Below are positions 1 to 10,089 of a DNA stretch of 64,000 bases, in pieces. Source of the stretch: Zasmidium citrigriseum (taxonomy: Eukaryota; Ascomycota; Dothideomycetes; Mycosphaerellales; Mycosphaerellaceae); contig NHNW01000015.1 of assembly GCA_002786025.1 (NCBI GenBank), forward strand, positions 824,290-888,289, written 5' to 3'. A program made the position numbers and the translations under genes. The stretch's first letter is position 1; the number at the start of each line of letters is the position of its first letter. The notes under the pieces are model-generated. The model made no database searches, was not told the origin of the DNA, and worked only from the letters and a program-made list of their open reading frames with translations.

Positions 1-1445
1 GGCGTAGCTGAAGAGCCAGTGGAAGGTTTGGCCGAAGGCGGCGCCGAAGGAGCGGATGTTGTGGGGCCAGAGTTCGCCGCCAAAGACGTAGGGGAGGGTT
101 AGGAGGCCTGTGATAAGGAGTTAGTATGGGGGCTTGGGGTTGGATAGGGAGGGAGAATGGGAGGTACCGGCTGAGTATCCGAAGGAGTGGATGAAGATCA
201 TTGCGATGGCGGCTTTTGATGAGGCTGAGTCTTCTGTGTGGCTTACTTTGAGGTAGGTGCCGATGTAGATGTCGCCGATCATTTGGAGGGTTATGCCCAA
301 GAAGAGGGATTTGCGACGACCCAGGGCGTCGATCAGGAAGAAGGATGTGATCAGGGCAAAGAAGAATCGGGCCAGGGTGTACATTCCCGTGAGAAAGATC
401 TTGTGTGTGCCACTGCCAGTGACACCGATGATTTCGAGGATTGGGACGAAGTAGGAACTGATGGTGTTGGCTCCCGACAACTGTGGTAAGGCGTAGCAGA
501 TCAAGACTTGTTGGATTCGACGCAGATTCGACTTCTTCGTAAAGGCCTCGCGGATGACTGCCATGTAGCTGTGTCTTGATGTGTGGATTCCGTCTCGTCT
601 CCAGCTTTCCGTCTCTTCTCGTACCCAATGCAAGCGTGGATGATCCAATGGAAGACCTCGCAATTCCACGAGGGTTCTCACAGCCTGATCATGCTTATCC
701 GTCATGAACAGCCAGCGCGGCGATTCGCACAGAAAGAAGCTGGCCACAATCCAGAGAGCGAGGTAGATGCATGGAGTGAAGAAGACGATCTGATACTGAA
801 GGTCGCTAGTCGCAACGTGAAGTGTAATCCCGTAGACGCAAAAGACCGCGCAGAAGTGTGCCAGTCCCATAGCGACGGGGAACCAAGCCGTGACAATGCC
901 TCTGATCTCAGCAGGAGCGATCTCAGCTAGAGACATCGGTCCAGTGACTGTCAAAGCACCAATTCCTAGTCCACTGATAATTCGAGCCGCATACAGCGCT
1001 GCCTTGTTTGATGCGGACAGTGCAATCATCTGCCCGATGGTGTAGACGAGGCTGTAACAGCGGAACGACCATAGCCTGCCGAGTCTGTCGTTCGCCAGGA
1101 AGGATAGTGCGGCTCCAACAGCTTGGCCGATGAATGCCAACGATACGAAGTTCTTGATCGCTCCTGCATCTGTGCCAGAGTCGATGCCGAAGTGCTCTTG
1201 GAAGCCTTTTAGGGATGGCACTGTTGACGACATTCCTTGATCCCAGGCTGTACATTACATCAGCGTTTGATCAGGCATATGGTCAGATTGATGGACATAC
1301 TCAGAGGCACTGCAGAAGTTGCATAGAGCATAGCCGTCAATATCATCTTCTTGTTGAAGATCACCTCATGCGGTGCCGATCGAATGGTCTTGCTATACTG
1401 TGCCAATGGCGACCGAGCAAAGATATCCTTGATGCGTAAAGCCAT
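1..1445 (-). CDS. MFS sugar-porter-family transporter (3' end off the window)
   Basis: Predicted membrane transporter of the major facilitator superfamily, sugar porter type. I read three exons on the minus strand: 1445-1301, 1247-168 and 107-1 (running off the left edge). Intron 1248-1300 starts GTATGT and ends GTACAG; intron 108-167 ends CACAG after an ACTAAC branch point. Joining them keeps frame and gives recognisable family motifs: DRLGR after helix 2, AEIAPAEIRG in the central loop, ESPRWL after helix 6, QLSGAN in helix 7, DALGRR after helix 8, and FGGELWP in the last exon. The start at 1445 is chosen because it opens the exon that supplies the first helix. The substrate cannot be told from sequence; sugars, polyols and quinate are common in the family. 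It is divergent from the lyase-like gene at 1726, so the two share an about 280 bp promoter. The last helices and C-terminus are not in the window. Confidence 0.88.
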
Positions 1446-1725
1446 AGTCTCATGAATTGATTCGATAGACTTCGTCCGTTAGCATTCCATGCACGCGACC
1501 ATGGACACTAATGTATACCCCATAGTTGACCTACATCAACCCCAGACTCCACCCCGGCAGCTCCAGCGGTAACTCCGGGTGGTACGGACTTGCCGGCGCC
1601 ATTCCTCTTCAGCTCCTCCGACTTCTTCAATGTCAAGATATATCAACAGAATCCTAGAATTCGTATCAGCCATGATAAGCAATCTCAATCAGGCAGGACT
1701 TATCTCTCACGAACCATCACACATC
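1446..1725. promoter_or_regulatory. Divergent promoter between MFS transporter and lyase-like gene
   Basis: This 280-bp stretch separates the start codons of the minus-strand transporter (1445) and the plus-strand lyase-like gene (1726). It must carry both 5' leaders and promoters, so the two genes may be co-regulated. I see an AT-rich stretch with ATATAT near 1636-1645 but no strong TATA box for either gene and no binding site that I can assign to the nearby Zn2Cys6 regulator. An in-frame upstream ATG exists at 1579. Confidence 0.5.
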
Positions 1726-3243
1726 ATGCCATCCAAAATCCAGAACGGCGGCGAGCCCTTCTTTGCTGGCCGTCTGTCCAAGCCAATGAGCGAGCTCCTG
1801 CGTCAGAACAATGAGCTTCCTCGTTTGGCATGGGAGCAGAAGAATATGCCGCATATTCTGCAGGTGGATCTGGCCCATGTGGTGATGTTGCAGGAACAAG
1901 GCCTCATTACGAAGCGGGAAGCCTGCGATTTAGTCAAAGCGCTGCAAGGCATTCAGAAAGGCAAAGCCGGTCAGTTTGTCACCAAGGACGGGTACGGCAG
2001 TATGGTCCTTCAGATCGAAGGGCATCTGGCCAAGCAAATTGGAGAGGATACTGCTGGAAGACTTGCCATTGCGAGGAGTCGTTTGGACCAAGGGGCGACC
2101 GTCTGGCGGCTCAGCGTGAAGGAGCAAATGAGGGATATCACTCTCGAGCTGGCGAAACTGCAAGACACGTTGCTGAGCGTCGCGGCGAGATACAGCAACA
2201 CGCCTTCGATCAATTATACTCATCTCCAACAAGCCCAGCCAGCGACATTCGGGCACTACCTCTTAGCATTCCGGGATCGATTGCAGGACTCGTTTGATGC
2301 AATGACTCAGATCTATGACCGGGTCGATCGATGTCCATTGGGCGGTGTAGGTCTCTCTGGGACCGACTTCAATATCGACCGACACCGAACAGCATATTTG
2401 CTAGGCTTCTCACAGGTCCTGGACAACTCGAGGCTATGTCGAGATTCCTATTATCAGATTGAAATCATGTCAGCTCTTGCCATGATGATGACATATCTCA
2501 ATGATCTCTGCACCGACCTTCATGTTTACAGCTCCAATGAATTTGGAACTGTGGAGATCGATGACTCGCATACGAGTACGAGTAGTATCTTCCCTCAGAA
2601 GAAGAATCCCTATGCTCTCGAGACGATCAAGGCCAAGGCTGCTGAGGCGATGGGCTGGACCACTACTGCTTTTGCCATATTTCGAAATGAGGGCACTGGC
2701 GATACCGGAGCTCGAAGCGTCTCTCAATTGGATGGAGCTAGGGACACTTGTGTTTCCATGCTGAGGTTGACATCTGAGGTCATCGATGGGCTGGTAGTGA
2801 ATGAAGAGCGATACGATGGGCTGTTGGAAAACGCCTGGGTCACCACAAACCGGCTGAGCAACATCTTGCTGTCTGACTTCGGCATGAGTTATCGAAGCGC
2901 CCATGGAGTCGTTGCCCGGCTGGTGAAGAATTGCTTGACCAAAGGCATCCCGAAGACTGCTGTGACCGTCGACATGCTTCAAGCCGCCGCTGACGAGATG
3001 GAAGTCGAGCACATTGCGATCTCACAAGAAGCTCTGACCCTGGCGCTAGATCATAAAGCATTCATCCAGAATTCTCGTAGCTTCGGTGGAATCGGTCCAG
3101 ATCAAGTGGAGCGAATGGAAGCCCTTGCAAAGGCACAGAACGCTGTCAACCATGACTGGGTTGCTGGGAAGGAGTCCATTTCCAGAGCCGCAATAAGAAG
3201 GCTGGACGACGTTTGTGTGGCGTTGCAAGCGAGCTCGTCGTAA
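1726..3243 (+). CDS. Argininosuccinate-lyase-like enzyme (fumarase/aspartase superfamily)
   Basis: Single-exon gene for a 505-residue protein of the argininosuccinate lyase branch of the fumarase/aspartase superfamily. These homotetrameric enzymes split C-N bonds and release fumarate. The family signature loop is clear at about residues 286-295 (SSIFPQKKNP; ASL consensus GSSxMPQKKNP), with the serine expected to be the catalytic base. The THLQQAQPATFGH region near residue 165 carries the conserved histidine. I chose the start at 1726 because the family-like N-terminus (NGGEPFFAGRLSK) follows closely. An in-frame ATG at 1579 would add 49 unlikely residues. The loop departs from the ASL consensus (T for G, I for L, F for M), and 505 residues exceeds the usual about 460-470. 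So it may be a paralogue acting on an argininosuccinate-like adduct, as in bacterial EDDS lyases, rather than the arginine-pathway enzyme. Flanked by a transporter and a Zn2Cys6 regulator. Confidence 0.85.
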   Translation: MPSKIQNGGEPFFAGRLSKPMSELLRQNNELPRLAWEQKNMPHILQVDLAHVVMLQEQGLITKREACDLVKALQGIQKGKAGQFVTKDGYGSMVLQIEGHLAKQIGEDTAGRLAIARSRLDQGATVWRLSVKEQMRDITLELAKLQDTLLSVAARYSNTPSINYTHLQQAQPATFGHYLLAFRDRLQDSFDAMTQIYDRVDRCPLGGVGLSGTDFNIDRHRTAYLLGFSQVLDNSRLCRDSYYQIEIMSALAMMMTYLNDLCTDLHVYSSNEFGTVEIDDSHTSTSSIFPQKKNPYALETIKAKAAEAMGWTTTAFAIFRNEGTGDTGARSVSQLDGARDTCVSMLRLTSEVIDGLVVNEERYDGLLENAWVTTNRLSNILLSDFGMSYRSAHGVVARLVKNCLTKGIPKTAVTVDMLQAAADEMEVEHIAISQEALTLALDHKAFIQNSRSFGGIGPDQVERMEALAKAQNAVNHDWVAGKESISRAAIRRLDDVCVALQASSS

Positions 3244-3513
3244 TTTAAGACAGAAATCGCTCCTTTCGTAACTCCAGGTTCAAGACATACCGAAATCATT
3301 GAATTCAAACGATCCAAACGGATCTTCCCAGTTGAGCCACTGAGACTGTGCCATCGAACATGTTAGCTTCATCATTACGATCCCATAGGTTTTCAAGAAC
3401 TCACTGCTCCCATGGGTTCTGCCATGCTGAGCAAGCCATCGAATGGATCCGCACCGCTGACGGTAGTGTCTTCTTCATATGGAACAGCCTTCAGAAGACT
3501 TTATCAGGAGAAA

Positions 3514-5847
3514 TTAGTACAGTATCTGGAGCCGTGATTCTGGTGCTTCGTACTTCTCTGCTTCTGACGGGTCGCTCATGGCGACTTTGCGAAGGAACAT
3601 AGTGCCAGCGTAGCTGGCTTGGCGGATGCCGGAAGAATTATTATCGCTGAAGCGGTGATCAGATAGCTTATCAAAAAGCTGCGCAAGAGAGCTGGCGATG
3701 TCGAGATACGATGTGTAGACGGCGAGCGTATTGGAGCATGCTTTTATGGCTCGCAGCACTCGGCGGAAAGGGATCGCATCGGGCTTAAGAGCCAGGCACT
3801 GCAGAAGAGTAATGCCAGTGTAGAAGGAGTTGTACATCTGCACAGCTGACGTATGCGTTTGAGCACGAAAGCAGATCTCCTTGCCGTTCTGTCTTTCGTC
3901 AGCCATATCACTCTGTTCATGAGATAAGCTTACCTCGCAAGCGTCAGCAGCAATAGTGGCGAAACGAGTGAGAAGGTCAGAGTCGACGGTGTCCCGGCAT
4001 AACGCTGGGCGTATGAGCATCAACGCTGTTTGCAAGTACATCGCTTGCGTCCGATCTTCGCTCTGCTGCGGAATCGCTGTTTCGCTTGTTCTTGGGGGAA
4101 CGTTTCGATTCCATTCGTCAAGCTCGCCGAGAAATTGCAGTATGTCCTCGCTCGATGGACCAGAAGATGAAGACTTGGAAAGTCTTGAGATCCGTGATTT
4201 TAGTCGATAAATGTGCAGATGATGTAAGGCGAAGCTCATCTACGGCAACAATTAGGGACGGGTTCTTGGAAGGGCTGGGGATCATACCGAAGTCAATTGC
4301 TGGCTGTTCATACGCCAGGCTTCATTCAAGGTAATCGGATCTGTGCAAGTCATGTTTACATTCATCGGTTCCTGCGCATAATTAGCAGTTGCTGATGTTG
4401 CGTGCTCTTCCGCATTCATACACCAACACCTATGTCCCGGTCATCAAGCCCGAACGGCCGCTGGAGAGCCGTAGAAACCATCCTGGTCCATTCATGAGTA
4501 TATCGAAAGTACTAACTCACGCTCAGCATACCTATCGAAGACATAAGTGCACCAAAATGCTCTTTTCCTTGCTTCCCTTTCATGAATGGGGAGCGAAGGA
4601 TCCGGTTGGCGGTGATAGCCCTTCTCTATGCAAAGACGTAGGGTCACGCCAACCAGATGCCTGACGTCTAGTTAGAGCGTCCGGGAGGGTAAATCGTCAT
4701 TCATACCAAGGAGAAGGCCCGCACTAGTATTGTCAGCGATGTCTCGTGTGGGATGCCGGTGATCTTACAGTAGCTCGGCAGTGGTACTGTATCAGAGCTA
4801 GAAGCCCTTGGACTGTCTGTAAATCATCTGACTTCAATACAGCATGTAGGCGGGTAATGGCGTGGTCGTAAAATTTCTGAGGAACTTAGCAGTCGTGCTC
4901 TGACGTTTCGCGGAGAGAATATTGACCGTGGACAAATGCTTCATGGTTGGAATCAGCCTTGCGCCAATTGCATAGATGATCCAGATGAAGAAGACCCCTG
5001 AGTAGTCAGTACATTTGTTAGAGGAGAGAACAAATGCTCGAGGCCTACCGATTTCCGCCGAGGCAGATCTACCAACACAGATTGCCTCTCGCTCCTGGTG
5101 CCATTCCCTCGCCTTGGCCCAATCTACCAGAGGATATCTTGCTTGCGTATAGAGGTATGCAGACTCAAAAAGCGTATCTGCGACCTCAGCAGACGGTAGC
5201 TCAGGGCTCGGTTCGTTTCGGTGGCGAGAAGCAGTTTGGAGCAGAGTGAAAATCGTCACCGGTTCTTCGCTTCCAGCCTGAAGCTGGACTTTCTCTGGGC
5301 TTGCTTGCGATATGTCGGGACGAGCACTGGGGTTGATGACGCCGCGGGTTTGGTCCAATGGCGCAGCTGGTGCACCTTGAATGTTGTCCTGAAGCAAGTC
5401 TGCGAGGGCGTCTTGTTGAGTCGGCTGAGAGGGCCGCTGCCTGAGCTCCGCATCACGCTCCCGTAACAGCCGTTCTAGAGAAGCGACTCGCTCTTCAAGA
5501 GCAGCCGTATAGCTATTGACATGAGTGGGAAGACTTCCGGGGCAGTGAAGGGGACTCACGCAACGCCACCAGGACCTCCATCAGCTGAGACGTCGAACAC
5601 GCACTCCGCGTCGGCTCTTGTGCATGCTCTGCAACGAAAGCTATTTTCTATTAGTCTATGCCTCACGCAAAGATGAGCAACTTCAATACCCTACAGCACC
5701 TCCGTCATCGAATTCGCATTTGGCTTTCTTGACTTTGCAGCGGCGGCATGCGTTGCTGCTGCGATGGTTCGAGTTCTGGACAATGCGTCTTCGTTTTGGA
5801 GGGTTGCCGTCTTGTGGTAGGGCGGTGGCAGAATGAGAGATGTCCAT
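3514..5847 (-). CDS. Zn2Cys6 fungal transcription factor, ten exons
   Basis: Nuclear zinc-cluster regulator of 632 residues. I rebuilt ten exons: 5847-5690, 5640-5560, 5512-5049, 4997-4927, 4876-4769, 4723-4707, 4660-4532, 4482-4422, 4371-4288 and 4239-3514. All introns are 45-51 nt GT..AG, and frame is kept throughout. Exons 1-2 encode the binuclear cluster with all six cysteines (CRRCKVKKAKC, 11 residues, CRACTRADAEC). Exon 3 starts with a short coiled coil (LEERVASLERLL). Exons 3-9 encode the fungal-specific middle domain, with FFIWIIYAIGARL, SDDLQTVQGLL, WHLVGVTLRLCIEKGYHR, FWCTYVFDR and LQRPFGL. Exon 6 is only 17 nt but restores the GPSPWHLVG block. Start: 5847 is preferred because it opens the basic N-terminus; 5895 is an in-frame alternative lying inside a dispersed repeat. 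Exon 10 is the variable C-terminus. It converges on the lyase-like gene and may control it and the transporter (inference). Confidence 0.85.
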
Positions 5848-6831
5848 ACCCTCAATGTCCCGGTCAAAGTGGAAGATGCCTCCGGCGATCCCCAACTCTC
5901 TAGAGAAGAGCTAAGAGTGTGACAAGCCCTCGAATGGCTCAGAGTCGCGTGCTCTCGTGGAGACATGAGCTTCCAGTTTGAGCGGAAGAACGAGGGTATC
6001 GTGATGTTGATGGCGAGGAGGTGCGGTCAGCGCGTTGGATCTGCCATCCTTGCTCCTTCCTTCCTATTGGACGAACCTCGCGTCACGCTAGCTGCGGTTA
6101 GGGGTCAGTGAACCTGACGCCTTTCGCCCACTCGGCCGTCTCTCGGCCTGTTCATCAACCTCGACCTCTTTTCCATCAACACCTGCGATGAAATCGCAAG
6201 GACATGACGAACGCAAGCTGTATCTGCCAAGATCAATCTTCGATCGACCAACCTCGAGCATGAGGCTCAAAAATGCGGCGAAATCGAGCCAGGCCTCTCC
6301 ATGCACGCGCAGGCTATAGAACACCTCTCCCACCTGCGAACGCCTTCCTTTAAGCCAAGACGACCCTGAAGAGGCTCTGTTACGCACATCCTGACGTCGT
6401 TTGTCTCACCGACCGCCAGCAACACTTTGTCCATCTGCCCAGCGAACGCAGAATGAAGTCATACGCCCACGAGTCAGGCGTTGGGCTCGACCTCAGGGAT
6501 CAGCGCCCACGAGTCAAGCAAACAACCACGGCATCCTTCTTCCAGTCTGCCATGTCAGCCACGATCTGGACGACATCTGAACTTGCTCTCGGTATCAGGT
6601 AAGTCAATTTGGCCATCACCGCTTCAATGGCTGAAGTCAAGAGCCATGGCGCTCCGTGAGAACCTTCAGCTTGACTCGATGATGCGGAGGGGATGGGAGA
6701 GCTGTGTATATACAGACAGAGCCTCCCTCGCCCGCGTAGAGGAGAAGAGAGGTCTGTCAGGCAACAATGGACCGTGATTGGGGTCCTTTTCCGTTTGTTT
6801 GCTTTGCATTGAGTACTAATCAACAGGTAAT
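5848..6831. other. Intergenic region upstream of the zinc-cluster gene and the CFEM-GPCR gene
   Basis: About 980 bp between two divergent genes. It holds a copy of a dispersed about 130-bp repeat (5867-5998), listed separately. It also holds a short direct repeat (CGCCCACGAGTCA at 6464 and 6504, 40 bp apart) and a TATA-like GTATATAC near 6702, about 130 bp before the GPCR start. Several short open frames lie here on both strands, but none shows a domain, splice support or family motif, so I call no gene. Confidence 0.6.
5867..5998. repeat. Dispersed about 130-bp repeat, copy A (leader of the zinc-cluster gene)
   Basis: This stretch matches 11632-11765 in the same orientation over about 130 bp. 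Shared blocks include GGAAGATGCCTC, GCGATCCCCAACT, ATGGCTCAGA, GTTTGAGCGGAAGA and GAGGGTA, with scattered mismatches between. It starts about 20 bp upstream of the preferred start codon (5847), so it is probably in the 5' leader or core promoter. No terminal inverted repeats or target duplication were found. It could be a fragment of a small transposon or a duplicated promoter segment. Confidence 0.75.
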
Positions 6832-8393
6832 ATGCGATCCACGCTGGGCGTCTTTGCGGTGTTGACCATCGGGTTGATACCCTGGGTCGCGGCACAGCAG
6901 TCTGGCGACGATGGAAATGCAGCAGCTCTGGCAGCGCTGCCGTCGTGTGCGGTATGTTAGTTAGGGTCTTGACGCTGACAGCTGCTGACCTTGGCGTGCA
7001 GTCCACTTGCTTGAATCAAGTGCTGCAACAGTCAACATGCGATGTGAACGAATCCTGCTTCTGCACCGATGCCACATTCAATCGAAACATTGAGGACTGC
7101 ATCTTGTCATCATGCCAGCCGGATGAGCAACTGGCGGCAGCGAAGTCCCAAGCAAGCATCTGCAACTACCCGGCGCGAGACCGATCACACCTTGTATCCA
7201 GCGTACTATGGAGTCTGTTTGCAGTATCAACGCTTTTTACACTCCTCCGGATTCTTGCTCGATGGCCGCGCCTAAGAGGAGCTGGCTACTATTGGGACGA
7301 CTGGACGCTTTTGCTGTGCTTTCCATTTGCGGTGACCATCGCAGTGGCCGTCAGCTTTGACATCAAAGCCGGGTATGGACGAGATGCATGGCAACTGAGC
7401 GTTGACCAGGTTGAGAACTTCCTATACTGGTTCTACATCTGCCAGCCTCTCTACCTGGTCGTCATCTTTGGCAGTAAACTATCCTTGGTCCTACTCTACC
7501 TCCGCACCTGGCCCGACAAATGCATGACCAAGTTCCGAATGGCCTGCTGCTTCACAGTCGTCGCCTTGACCCTCACCATTATCGCCACCGTCTTGGCCAC
7601 AGTCCTGCAATGCCTTCCTTTCCGCTACAACTGGGACATGGTAGCCGCGGAAGCCAACTCACACTGCACCGACCGCGTCGTCCAGGTCTACGCCATAGCA
7701 GGTATCAACATCGCATTCGACATTATCGTCCTGTCCCTACCAATACCCAAGATTCTAAGACTGGACTTCTCCAACACCCGAAAAGCCGGCCTCTGCCTCG
7801 TCTTCCTCACCGGATCCATCGTCACCATCTGCTCTGGCATCCGCATCATGTACATGGATAAGTTCGCCAACAGCGCCAACGTCACGTGGGACTACACCGA
7901 AATCGGCATCTGGAGCATCATCGAGGTCTTTCTCTCCATCATATGCGCTTCCATGCCGCCGACAGTGGGGCTCATCAAGCGCGGAATTGACTTCGCTCTC
8001 AACCGAGTCGAAGCCATCGAGACGACCTCCCTAGACTCCGACAGCCAGCATGACCCGGAGATGGCTCGCGTTCTCGCCTTGGGACTGTCGCATAGCTGTG
8101 CGTGCTGCTCGAGGGACCAAGAAAAGCCTTTCTATCCCAGCTCTCTCTATCCAGCGTCGCCGTTCTACCCCAGCTCGATGAAGGGGTCCGAGATCAGCAA
8201 GCCGCCGTCATTGATGACTCGCGGCTCGGACTTGACTGAGGACGGTGTCAGTATGCGTGGACCATTAGACCTGGAGAGTCAGACTCTTGCTCAAGTCAGA
8301 GAAGAAGTCACATGGGAGACTGCGGCTCCCCAACTCGCGCAGGTATATAAGCCGGAGCAGGTCCGTGTGAGATACGTGCCTGCGAGGACGTAA
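6832..8393 (+). CDS. CFEM-domain Pth11-like G-protein-coupled receptor
   Basis: Plasma-membrane receptor of the fungal Pth11-like class, 503 residues, from exons 6832-6951 and 7002-8393. Intron 6952-7001 starts GTATGT and ends GTGCAG. Exon 1 gives the signal peptide (hydrophobic core in residues 5-20, ending VAA). The extracellular CFEM domain has all eight cysteines, at about residues 39, 43, 53, 59, 61, 73, 78 and 94, including the CFC pair. Seven hydrophobic segments follow, from LVSSVLWSLFAV to the helix ending ASMPPTVGLI, with basic cytoplasmic loops and a serine-rich tail of about 130 residues. Pth11 of Magnaporthe is the named family member and is known for surface sensing; the ligand here is unknown. 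Taking the first long ATG frame (6945) would lose both the signal peptide and the first CFEM cysteine. Confidence 0.92.
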
Positions 8394-8515
8394 AGCAAAG
8401 CATCCCTATGAGCATAACGATGTACAGTAACGAAAACATCATGAGCATACGAAATATAACGAAGTCATGACAATCCATACCTCATCTATCTCTATCCCCT
8501 CCCCATATTCTCTTT

Positions 8516-9517
8516 CTAATGCGTATGATCCCCACACCCAAACCCCACCGCCGCCCGTCTCCTCTGCGCAGCCGTCAACGGCCTGGGAGCAGGTAAAAGA
8601 TCCCTCCCACTCAAATCCACCGTCTCAAGCACCTCCTCCCCAGCTTCCCTCCTCACCTTCTTCCCAGCACTCTCCGCCGCAATAGCATCCAACCACTTAG
8701 CCAACCTATACCCGCCCTTCGCAATCTGCAACTCCACCGTCCCAACCGCAGAATCATAATAATCAGGATACAATTCACTGTTCTCAAGCTCATCCCAACC
8801 ATCCGGCGCAACGACACTACAAACATAAGCATTCGCGTCCGTGGCCCATTTCATCGCACTCCCCTTAGGATCTGAGACATCGAGACCGGAAATCCAGGAG
8901 GCTTTCTGTTTGGTGTAGTTTCCCGAATCGATTTGTTTGATTAGATCGTTGGCCCAGGATTTTGCGTCGGAGAGACTATATCCGCCGACGAGTTGTTCCG
9001 GGATGGAGGTATCCCACGAAGCGTGGAGGTTTGTGTCGTCGCCATCAAAAGTGACATCGATCCCGTTGCCGCCGAGTTCGTAGTTCTCGTCGTGGAGCGG
9101 TTGGGTTATGTCGCCTAGGAAGTGGACCAGGAAGCGGAGAGCGTAGTTGACTTGGGTTGATGAGAGGGAGGTGGACTGAACACGTTGAGTGTAGTTTGCG
9201 ATGGCGGAGACGATGCAGCCGCCGTCTGTGCAGTCGCGGTCGTAGTCTACGCCGCAGGAAGAGGGAGGGTCGTCTTGTGCGTCGATGAAGTGGTAGGGTG
9301 CGGAGAATTTTCCTGCGGTTGTGTAGCGGTAGGAGTCCGCCCAGCTGGCGACGTTGGCGAGGTAGTCGGTCGATGTGTCGGAGAGGATGTTTTGGGCCCA
9401 GGTTTTTGTCGCGCTTTTGACGTAGTGGGTGGCGATGTAGGCGACTGTTTCGTGGCCGAGGGAGCCCCAGGCGTGCACGCCTGTTAGGCCTGTGGCGAGG
9501 AGGAAGAGGGAATGCAT
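8516..9517 (-). CDS. Secreted S1/P1-type zinc-dependent nuclease
   Basis: Single-exon gene, 333 residues. It is a secreted single-strand-specific nuclease of the S1/P1 family, which cleaves RNA and ssDNA and removes 3' phosphates. The first 16 residues are a signal peptide ending VHA. The mature protein would then begin with W17, the tryptophan whose amino group binds zinc in this family, followed by the first histidine ligand (WGSLGH). Other ligand motifs are present: ASWAD, YHFID, HFLGDITQPLHDE and LHASWD. N-x-S/T sites (NYT twice) fit an extracellular glycoprotein. The C-terminal 40 residues are basic and family-atypical. The stop lies 122 bp from the stop of the convergent receptor gene. 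A TATAAAT box lies about 75-80 bp upstream of the start. Confidence 0.93.
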   Translation of the reverse strand: MHSLFLLATGLTGVHAWGSLGHETVAYIATHYVKSATKTWAQNILSDTSTDYLANVASWADSYRYTTAGKFSAPYHFIDAQDDPPSSCGVDYDRDCTDGGCIVSAIANYTQRVQSTSLSSTQVNYALRFLVHFLGDITQPLHDENYELGGNGIDVTFDGDDTNLHASWDTSIPEQLVGGYSLSDAKSWANDLIKQIDSGNYTKQKASWISGLDVSDPKGSAMKWATDANAYVCSVVAPDGWDELENSELYPDYYDSAVGTVELQIAKGGYRLAKWLDAIAAESAGKKVRREAGEEVLETVDLSGRDLLPAPRPLTAAQRRRAAVGFGCGDHTH

Positions 9518-9590
9518 GGTTGGAGATAGAGTTTAAGATGTGATCTGCAGGATTCAGAGATGGCCATCAAGGTGGAGGGTGAGTGAATGA

Positions 9591-9598
9591 ATTTATAT
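9591..9598 (-). promoter_or_regulatory. TATA box of the S1/P1 nuclease gene
   Basis: The minus strand reads ATATAAAT, about 75-80 bp upstream of the nuclease start codon at 9517. Position and sequence suit a core promoter element; there is no direct evidence of use. Confidence 0.5.
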
Positions 9599-10089
9599 CT
9601 TCTGTCCTCTCTCACACATCTTCGCACCTGCCTATCATCATCTAGTCCAATCTCTCTTGCTCCCTCGTGATGCTTGTCTTGACCAAGCATTCAAGTACAA
9701 AGTCTCACACGATGCAGGTCCGGAGGACCTGCCAAGCCGGGGCAGGATCGTCATTATCTGTAGCGCTTCCCTCTCCAATGAAAGCGGCACATGCCAAGCC
9801 GGCGGAAGGTACTTGAAACCCAAGGGTGTAGATAGTACCGCGGAGGTCGCCTTTGCTCTTTGCGCGGAAGATAATAAGTTTGGACCTTGTCGCTTCATTT
9901 GGCCCGGTGGCCAATATCTGAAGCGAGTTTTGGTCGGATTCGGGAGGGATGGCCTAGCGGTGTCGTACTGCAGTGTGTATAGCGCTCAGCTCAATGCTTT
10001 TCGAGCGGTATTTCGCATGTTGGCTTCGATAGTGCGCGACCGTACGAACAGGCAATCGCCTATTCGCAAGTTCGTACTTTCATCTGACT
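9599..10089. other. Intergenic region between nuclease promoter and CWC27 3' end
   Basis: About 490 bp holding the distal nuclease promoter and the CWC27 3' flank. A perfect 8-bp stem with a 3-nt loop lies at 9714-9732 (GCAGGTCC GGA GGACCTGC). A 159-codon plus-strand frame crosses the region and runs into the CWC27 coding sequence. It has no recognisable domain and I do not call it a gene. Confidence 0.5.

Noticed and set aside
583..930. 115-codon plus-strand open frame
   Set aside because: Antisense to the conserved MFS transporter exon; no domain.
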